Source: a virus. From it: 20,037 nt of DNA. Below are positions 15,181-20,037 of this stretch, in pieces (within the stretch, counting starts at the first letter, position 1; each line of letters starts with the position of its first letter). The notes beneath the pieces were generated by a model that saw nothing but the letters and a program-made list of their open reading frames with translations, made no database searches and was not told the DNA's origin. The stretch spans positions 1 to 20,037 of IMG/VR virus record IMGVR_UViG_3300007344_000353; one strand, given 5' to 3'. The translations under genes were made by a program, and so were the position numbers.

Positions 15181-15570
15181 CTACGCATCTTCAATCGGTG
15201 GCTCTGGTATCGTTAAGTCGTTCTTGCGTAGCTCATGTTCAAGCTGTGCCACCCGTGCTCTCAATAGCTTAATCTGCTCGGCTTGCTGATTCTTGTAGGT
15301 CTCGAGTTCGGCGTTGCGTGTCTCCAAGTCCTGCAATCGACTTGACATCGCCGCTATGGTGCGCTCGTTCTCATCGACTCTGTCCATTAGCCTCCGCATC
15401 ATTTCCGTCTGTGTTGCTGTCACGTCCAATGACTGCCCAAGCATAGAATCTTCCTCGGGCTCTGCGCTCATCAGCTTTTCGGATTTCACAATCGCTCTGA
15501 TGATGACTGCAACGATTGCGCCAACCGTACCAGCAACTGCAATCGCATTTTCTAGGTTCATGTTGTCCAT
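15181..15570 (-). CDS. Small membrane-anchored coiled-coil protein, unknown function
   Basis: The product has 129 residues. Residues 9-28 (IAVAGTVGAIVAVIIRAIV) form one membrane span. Residues about 50-115 are a coiled coil with regular leucine, methionine and charged positions (MMRRLMDRVDENERTIAAM, then LRARVAQLEHELRKN). It ends in a proline-rich acidic tail. It lies between the accessory genes and the terminase, behind a promoter candidate. The ribosome site before ATG 15570 is weak. A second ATG at 15561 gives MNLENAIAVAG. Possible roles are a holin-like or lysis-timing protein or a membrane anchor. No family signature is visible. Confidence 0.7.
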   Translation of the reverse strand: MDNMNLENAIAVAGTVGAIVAVIIRAIVKSEKLMSAEPEEDSMLGQSLDVTATQTEMMRRLMDRVDENERTIAAMSSRLQDLETRNAELETYKNQQAEQIKLLRARVAQLEHELRKNDLTIPEPPIEDA

Positions 15571-15630
15571 TGTGTTCTGTGTCCATATTTAACCTAATCT
15601 AAAAATGACCGCATGGTACGGTTCATCTCC

Positions 15631-15639
15631 ATTATAACA
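15631..15639 (-). promoter_or_regulatory. Extended -10 promoter candidate for the packaging/structural genes
   Basis: On the minus strand 15639-15631 reads TGTTATAAT, a perfect TGnTATAAT extended -10 element, in the 75-base gap between the nuclease gene and the 129-residue membrane-protein gene. No good -35 hexamer lies 17 bases upstream, which extended -10 promoters can tolerate. It is the only such element I noticed in an intergenic position and lies at the head of the terminase-to-tail gene series. Confidence 0.5.
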
Positions 15640-15645
15640 TATGCG

Positions 15646-16254
15646 TCAATAATCATTCTTGGAGTCCTTCCACTCATCGTATCCGTCCTTGTGACTGATG
15701 TCTTGCTTGTACATGTAATTCGATAGCCGATGCAATTCTTCCTTCTCATCATCCGTCAAGTGGTACAAGCCACGCTCCATTGATTCAAGCGGGTAGTATA
15801 CAATCTGCTTCCCGACTGCTGTGAAGTTGTCCTTCACCAATGGGTAGTTCAATGTCTTGTTGCGCCACTGGATAGTAGTGGGACGCTCTAACACAGACAA
15901 CCAATTGCCATACACCTCACCAAGCACTTCATCCACGAACATCAAGTACAATGGAATCTTGTGTTGCTTGACAATCTGCTGGTACACGTCGCGGTGTGCG
16001 ATGCTGATACCAGTGTCTGGGCATCCCTTGCCTACAAATTCAGGCTTGGAATAGCGTGCGGATACTGCCTTGACATCCATTGCGATGATGTTGAAGCTAT
16101 CACGTCTAATCAAGAGGCGGTCAACAGGATGCGGGCCTTCAGTCTTGATGGGATACACGTGATACAATCCCTGATCGTGGACAAGTCTATCAACTAAGGC
16201 TTCAGCATAATCACCCTTCGTTGCCATGATGGTGTCTTCAAATTTACGTGGCAT
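15646..16254 (-). CDS. PD-(D/E)XK-like nuclease
   Basis: The product has 202 residues. The arrangement fits the PD-(D/E)XK fold: an N-terminal helix with an acidic residue (GDYAEALVDRL, E18), then HPVDRLLI (D45) and IIAMDVKAV (D60, K62), spaced as D-X14-D-X-K. The pattern resembles Holliday junction resolvase-like and restriction-type endonucleases. A later YQQIVKQHKIPLYLMFVDEV reads like the strand-helix after the active site. The gene is coupled to the methyltransferase upstream (its ATG at 16254 lies one base after the stop) and has a GGAG ribosome site. Substrate and specificity cannot be read. DNA recombination/replication or restriction are both possible. Confidence 0.72.
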   Translation of the reverse strand: MPRKFEDTIMATKGDYAEALVDRLVHDQGLYHVYPIKTEGPHPVDRLLIRRDSFNIIAMDVKAVSARYSKPEFVGKGCPDTGISIAHRDVYQQIVKQHKIPLYLMFVDEVLGEVYGNWLSVLERPTTIQWRNKTLNYPLVKDNFTAVGKQIVYYPLESMERGLYHLTDDEKEELHRLSNYMYKQDISHKDGYDEWKDSKNDY

Positions 16255-16255
16255 C

Positions 16256-17869
16256 TCATTCTCCTACTCTCGCCTTCGATTCAATGTATGATTGCTCATC
16301 AGCATCAACCAAGATACACCGACGGTTGAGCTCACGTGACGCGATGCCTGTGCTTCCACTACCAGAGAAGAAGTCCAGCACCAAGTCGCCCGGAGCAGTG
16401 TGCGCCTTGATGATGCGTTCCAATGCGCCCTGTGGCTTCGGTGTGTAGTGCAATGTCTCCTTGCGTGTCAGTTGCTCTGGTATATCTGTCCAGACGTTGG
16501 TGATGCGCTTGAATTCACTCTTCACAGCGTAGCCACCCATGCCAACCTTGAACTGATTCGGTTCATCGCCATACTGCTCATCAAGATTCCAGATGAACTG
16601 GTTATTATCCTTGACGTACCATAGAAGCTCTTCACGTGTGTATAACCAACCTCGCACTGTACCGCGTCCACGTCGCTTCTGCCATGTAATCCAGTCACGG
16701 AAGATGAAGCCGAGCTTGTCCAGCAGTAGCTTCTGATGAATAATCGAATCACTATTCGCACCGATTGTCCCCCAGATGTAGAAGTTAGCAGTGGGCTTCA
16801 TGACGCGCAATGACTCAACCATCCATTGCTCACACCATACGAGGTAGTCGTCTATAGACTGCCACTGATTATCCCAGTCATCATCGACAACGTTGTAATA
16901 CGGTGGGTCAATCAGTATGAGGTCAATGGATTCATCTGGTAAGGTGCGCAGGAATTCAGTGCAATCGGCATGATGGACTTGGATGTCATCAGGTAGAATG
17001 GCGGTGCTTGCCTTGATGGCGAGTGATTCCTTCAATGACTCCCTGTCTGCATCCTTGCGTTGAAGCTCAATCAGCTTGTGATAGCGTGCGATGCTCTCCA
17101 GCGCGTCCAGTACCTGCTTGTATGATGCCTCTGCGAAATCAAGCCAGTCATCCATCTCCTCGCCATAATGGAAGCCACCTGTTGTCGCAATCTCTTCGAA
17201 GGTGTCATTACTGCCATCCTTGCCAGTGCTCTTGTACAGCCGTGACAGCACAGCAACCTTGTCCGCATCATCACCAGCGTACTTCAAGGCGACATCAATA
17301 ACAGGTTGTGGTTGCGACTTCATGGCATTGGACAGCAACGATGCGCGATGTATGCTGATGTCACCAGAGCGCGCCTTATCCTTGATGGCATCTGGTGCGT
17401 CGTTGAGCACTTGCTTCACCTTGTAGATGTTGCCTGCTGATGTCTCGGCAATGCGTGCAAGTTCCTTCTGTGTCTTGATAGCGTCCGAACTTTCTATCAA
17501 ATTTGATAGAATGTCTGTGCGCTGTCCTTGATTCTGCTTAGCCATCTCTGCGATTGTAGATTCCATCTGCAATGCCAGCTCAGTACGGTTGAATGGTGTC
17601 AGGTTACGGCGTGCCAACTGATTGCGAATCATCCATAGCTTCACTTCCTGACGACTAGCGAACTCCTTATATATTGTCTTGAATGCTATGGTGTGCTTGT
17701 GGCAGATTGCGAAGCGGTTGTGTCCATCAATCAACACGTCGCCATCCTCTGTCTCCCAGACAACAAGCGCATCACGACAACCTTCTTGCAGAATAGATTC
17801 TTCCAGCTTCTGGAGCTCTTCTGCTTGCAGTGGTGGAATCAGTGCCTTAAATTCTGGATCAATAATCAT
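16256..17869 (-). CDS. ParB-like domain fused to a DNA methyltransferase (N6-adenine/N4-cytosine type)
   Basis: The product has 537 residues. Residues about 1-90 are a ParB/Srx-like nucleotide-binding domain with VLIDGHNRFAI (D48, H50, N51, R52 region). A helical middle (about 95-290) contains a helix-turn-helix-like stretch near TQKELARIAETSAGNIYKV. Residues about 295-537 are the methyltransferase: motif IV DPPY at 321-324 comes first, then HYTPKPQ (about 474-480) and motif I VLDFFSGSGSTG (about 497-508). That order (IV before I) marks the beta class, which methylates adenine N6 or cytosine N4. Such ParB-methyltransferase fusions occur in phages and mobile elements and may protect phage DNA from host restriction. 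The ATG at 17869 overlaps the GIY-YIG gene stop (ATGA) with a GAGGA ribosome site. Confidence 0.88.
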   Translation of the reverse strand: MIIDPEFKALIPPLQAEELQKLEESILQEGCRDALVVWETEDGDVLIDGHNRFAICHKHTIAFKTIYKEFASRQEVKLWMIRNQLARRNLTPFNRTELALQMESTIAEMAKQNQGQRTDILSNLIESSDAIKTQKELARIAETSAGNIYKVKQVLNDAPDAIKDKARSGDISIHRASLLSNAMKSQPQPVIDVALKYAGDDADKVAVLSRLYKSTGKDGSNDTFEEIATTGGFHYGEEMDDWLDFAEASYKQVLDALESIARYHKLIELQRKDADRESLKESLAIKASTAILPDDIQVHHADCTEFLRTLPDESIDLILIDPPYYNVVDDDWDNQWQSIDDYLVWCEQWMVESLRVMKPTANFYIWGTIGANSDSIIHQKLLLDKLGFIFRDWITWQKRRGRGTVRGWLYTREELLWYVKDNNQFIWNLDEQYGDEPNQFKVGMGGYAVKSEFKRITNVWTDIPEQLTRKETLHYTPKPQGALERIIKAHTAPGDLVLDFFSGSGSTGIASRELNRRCILVDADEQSYIESKARVGE

Positions 17870-18387
17870 GTGTTGTCCTCATCTAAAATAATGTAATCCT
17901 GCTGTTGCTTCTGTGCGTCAATCATACCATTTGCGAATGCGGACATGCTGTTAAGGTATGCTTGCTCCGATGGTTGCATAGAGCGTTGCCACTGATTGTC
18001 TGCGATGATGTATCGCCACCCAGTGGCATCCTTCAGTGTGATGATTGTCACGTGCGGACGCTTGTACGTGCGAATCTCTTCATAGACATCTTGCATCCTG
18101 CCATTATAGCGTGCGCAGATGTCCTCGATGTCGTTGTCGTCTAAGGCGAACCATTCACCATCGACGCGCTTGTGTTCATAGTCTGTATGTAGTCGCTTCT
18201 CCATTACGTGCCTGTCCTGTGTTCGAATTAATACAGCATAGCGCACATCCAGTGGCAACTTGACACCGAATGTACGCAGTCTATTCTCTGGGTTGCTGGT
18301 CTTGCCTATCTTGTAGTAATCTGTACCGATGCCTTGAAGGACGTATACCCAGCCAGATCGTTGTTGCTTACGTCCTTCAATAGTCAC
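17866..18387 (-). CDS. GIY-YIG (T5orf172/Mug113-like) nuclease-domain protein
   Basis: The product has 173 residues from a GTG start at 18387; no closer ATG would keep the domain. Residues 12-82 match the T5orf172/Mug113 variant of the GIY-YIG fold: GWVYVLQ (Y15), then YKIGKTSNPENRL (K26-T30, R36), then MEKRLHTDY (E63, H67) and DGEWFAL (E78-L82). The tyrosine, arginine and glutamate of the catalytic set are present, so an active endonuclease is plausible. Residues 100-173 carry a separate region (VTIITLKDATGWRYIIADNQ, then an S/Q-rich tail) that may bind DNA or a partner. The gene lies between the helix-turn-helix modules and the methyltransferase. Homing-type or repair roles are both open. 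Confidence 0.85.
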   Translation of the reverse strand: MTIEGRKQQRSGWVYVLQGIGTDYYKIGKTSNPENRLRTFGVKLPLDVRYAVLIRTQDRHVMEKRLHTDYEHKRVDGEWFALDDNDIEDICARYNGRMQDVYEEIRTYKRPHVTIITLKDATGWRYIIADNQWQRSMQPSEQAYLNSMSAFANGMIDAQKQQQDYIILDEDNT

Positions 18388-18390
18388 TTT

Positions 18391-18867
18391 TCATTGCGCC
18401 GTCACTAGTTGGTATTGCTTGATGGCATCGCGTGCTAATCTGTCCTTGTCGAACCATGTCATCCAGTAGAAGTATTCCAACCGTGCCATTGTCGTTCGGT
18501 GTACTGGTGTGAATCCATGGTATTCGTAGATTTTACAAATGTAGTTGTTGATCGTGGTACGTGACAAATCAAGCTCACGCTCCATGTCTGGTGCTGACAT
18601 ATACGGTGCATCAACCCAGAGACGCAGGACACGCTGGTAACGTTCTGGCATGTCCTTCTTCAAATGCCGTGTCTTAACTTTGATGTAGCCTAGCCGATGG
18701 AATAACGTGACGCGCTTGAACGTGCCATGAGGCTCTAAGCGATCTAGCATATACATCATTGTTCCGCGATGGACGTATATGTTGTCGACAATGTCCTGAT
18801 CACGCGCCAACGGATTCGTGTACAACTCACGTAATATGAGATTCCATGTCGGGTTCGATGTGTACAT
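18391..18867 (-). CDS. Paralogous double helix-turn-helix protein, copy B
   Basis: The chosen start, ATG 18867, has a GGAG ribosome site five bases upstream; the frame is open to 19026 but that would overlap the previous gene. The 158-residue product has an N-terminal helix-turn-helix-like half with LYTNPLARDQDI (about 15-26), RLGYIKV (about 58-64), a LuxR/GerE-like second half (MERELDLSRTTINNYICKIY, about 95-114), and the C-terminal motif EYFYWMTWFDKDRLARDAIK (131-150). The same layout appears in the two neighbouring genes upstream, so this is a gene family made by tandem duplication. DNA binding is inferred from the helix-turn-helix pattern. The C-terminal motif is not one I recognise. Confidence 0.75.
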   Translation of the reverse strand: MYTSNPTWNLILRELYTNPLARDQDIVDNIYVHRGTMMYMLDRLEPHGTFKRVTLFHRLGYIKVKTRHLKKDMPERYQRVLRLWVDAPYMSAPDMERELDLSRTTINNYICKIYEYHGFTPVHRTTMARLEYFYWMTWFDKDRLARDAIKQYQLVTAQ

Positions 18868-18889
18868 TATCGCTCCTATATCGGCTCTG

Positions 18890-19384
18890 TCATGATACAG
18901 ACATCCGTTGAAGTACGTTGTATTGCATCTTCGCGTCACGTGCGAGGCGTTCGGTGTCGAACCATCCCATGTGTGCATAGAATCCGTGGCGACTACGATT
19001 GCGTGTCTCAGACATCGGCATGCCAAAATAGTTGTATGTATATTTCATGGTCATTGTCATGGTATGTGTCGTGTAGCCTGCGATTTCTGCCAAATGTCGC
19101 AACGACCCTGATGGTGCTTGTTGCATGGCACGCAATGTGCTGTTAACCATCGCAGAGCCACCCTCTGGCATGACATCTGGTAGTTCGATGTAGCCGAGCA
19201 TGTGATACAACTGCACACGCGATTGTGTGTGTAGCCCTAACTGTGCAGCAGTGTATGAAACTGCCGACACTGATGTGTATAGCGTATTAGCAATGTCCAC
19301 ATCACGTGCCAGCGGATTCGTGTACATGTACAATAGTATCTGTAACTGCGATGCTGTCATGCCTTGCTTGTATAGTGGTCTCAT
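18890..19384 (-). CDS. Paralogous double helix-turn-helix protein, copy A
   Basis: The product has 164 residues. The ATG at 19384 overlaps the upstream stop (ATGA). The layout equals that of copy B: N-terminal half with YTNPLARDVDIANTLY (about 21-36), HMLGYIELP (about 61-69), a second helical half (LRHLAEIAGYTTHTMTMTMK, about 95-114) that is less LuxR-like than in its neighbours, and HGFYAHMGWFDTERLARDAK (133-152). Identity to copy B is high at YTNPLARD and at WFDxxRLARDA but low elsewhere, so divergence is old or rapid. Genes of this set probably act in regulation or DNA recognition. I do not know the family. Confidence 0.75.
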   Translation of the reverse strand: MRPLYKQGMTASQLQILLYMYTNPLARDVDIANTLYTSVSAVSYTAAQLGLHTQSRVQLYHMLGYIELPDVMPEGGSAMVNSTLRAMQQAPSGSLRHLAEIAGYTTHTMTMTMKYTYNYFGMPMSETRNRSRHGFYAHMGWFDTERLARDAKMQYNVLQRMSVS

Positions 19385-20037
19385 GTTCTCTCCTGTAGTG
19401 CTTCAAATTGTGCGTGCGCATCGTCTGCCAATCGGTGCATGTCGAACCAGCCCATGTACCAGTAGAAGCCGAGGCGTTGGTACGCTTTCGGACGGAATTT
19501 TCGTGTGTACCCGAGCTTGTCATACATCCTGTAGATGCGATTGCTCATCGTCTTCTCAGGTACTCCAAAATGTGCGGCGGTGTCTTTTTGCGTTGCGCCC
19601 GGGTTGACGCGCCAATAATTCAGAATCTTCTGTGGCAGGTGCTTCGGTACATGCACATAACCCAACCGTGTCAACATCGCAATTCGTGATGATGTCGAGC
19701 CATTCTGATCCCATAGCGCGGCGTGGTATGTCATGTTTGAGCAATACGTCTGTGCTATAACCTCGCCTCGCGTCGCAAATGGATGCGTATAGATGTAATA
19801 CAGCACCTGTTGACGTGCGAATGTCGATTCACGTGGAAATAGTCGAGGTGGGCGCGGTTTTTCGTTCTCACGTTGTAGCCATACCGCATCACGGTTCATC
19901 TTCGCACGGTTCAACCATCCCATGTGCGCATAGAATTCAATGCGTCGGTGGTCGCCTCGCGTTTTCGGGTCTGGTACAAATCCATTGGCAACTGCGAGCT
20001 CATTCACCAGCCGTGACACGTAATCACGTACAATGCC
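19381..20037 (-). CDS. Paralogous helix-turn-helix protein, copy C, 5' end cut by the window edge
   Basis: The frame is open to the last base (20037), with no stop before the GTG at 20019, so the gene probably starts outside; 218 residues are seen. It holds one and a half modules. Residues about 1-56 (counted from the edge) are the end of a first module, with FYAHMGWLNRAKMNRDA. A linker rich in P and R follows. The second module (about 70-218) has YYIYTHPFATRGEVIAQTY, RLGYVHVP, a LuxR/GerE-like KDTAAHFGVPEKTMSNRIYR and FYWYMGWFDMHRLADDAHAQ. The C-terminal helix-turn-helix (MSNRIYRMYDKLGY) is the clearest of the family. This copy shows that modules can be fused in one chain. Confidence 0.75.
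   Translation of the reverse strand, partial: GIVRDYVSRLVNELAVANGFVPDPKTRGDHRRIEFYAHMGWLNRAKMNRDAVWLQRENEKPRPPRLFPRESTFARQQVLYYIYTHPFATRGEVIAQTYCSNMTYHAALWDQNGSTSSRIAMLTRLGYVHVPKHLPQKILNYWRVNPGATQKDTAAHFGVPEKTMSNRIYRMYDKLGYTRKFRPKAYQRLGFYWYMGWFDMHRLADDAHAQFEALQERT

Noticed and set aside
15606-15620. Short inverted repeat (ACCGT/GCGGT) followed by ATTTTT on the minus strand
   Set aside because: The stem is only five pairs including one G-U pair, and it lies just downstream of the promoter candidate, so it is too weak to call a terminator.
15644-15649. TTGACG near the TATAAT, as a -35 element
   Set aside because: Only seven bases separate it from TATAAT, far from the required 16-18, so the promoter is listed only as an extended -10 candidate.
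18868-19026. Upstream extension of the copy B frame to a start at 19026
   Set aside because: It would overlap the coding part of copy A by over 130 bases, has no motif, and a much better ribosome site (GGAG) precedes ATG 18867.
1-20037. tRNA genes, CRISPR array, insertion sequence or integrase/attachment site
   Set aside because: No cloverleaf, repeat-spacer pattern, transposase or recombinase motif was seen while reading the window.

Overview
The window is a tailed double-stranded DNA phage (or prophage) segment. The gene content, an HK97-type head plus a tape measure and tail tube with no contractile-sheath gene seen, suggests a siphovirus of class Caudoviricetes. Every gene I can support lies on the minus strand, so the text is best read from 20037 down to 1. 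Genes are packed tightly: most neighbours overlap by ATGA, TAATG or TGATG, and many have good Shine-Dalgarno (SD) sequences. The host is bacterial, but nothing in the window names it. No tRNA, integrase, insertion sequence or CRISPR array was seen, and no gene-free stretch exceeds 300 bases (the longest is about 80).

Right part (20037-15646), accessory DNA-transaction region: three adjacent genes encode diverged copies of one protein module. The module is an N-terminal helix-turn-helix-like half with a YTNPLARD-type motif, a LuxR/GerE-like helix-turn-helix, and a C-terminal FYxHMGWFDxxRLARDA motif that I cannot assign to a known family. These are followed by a GIY-YIG (T5orf172-type) protein, a ParB-like/DNA methyltransferase fusion and a PD-(D/E)XK-like nuclease, in one overlapping string.

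Middle (15645-7394), packaging and head: after an extended -10 promoter candidate come a small membrane/coiled-coil protein, terminase small and large subunits, a portal with an extra C-terminal domain, an SPP1 gp7/Mu F-like head morphogenesis protein, a small gp10-like protein, and an in-frame fusion of prohead protease and HK97 major capsid protein. The fusion carries a strong internal ribosome binding site exactly at the capsid start. A head protein, a gp6-like connector and a probable tail terminator follow.

Left part (7397-1), tail and probable lysis start: a small unknown protein, the probable major tail protein, a decoration-like protein closed by a clear intrinsic terminator, tail assembly chaperones in two frames (possible +1 recoding), a LysM-containing tape measure protein, a tail-tip protein preceded by a 35-bp tandem duplication that creates an 11-codon minigene, two tail-associated proteins, two small proteins (one a membrane protein), a hairpin, and the first 26 codons of a gene cut by the window edge.

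Most notable for follow-up: the tandem helix-turn-helix/FYxHMGWFD family, the nested capsid start, the duplicated stop-start cassette, the chaperone frame change, and the portal C-terminal domain.
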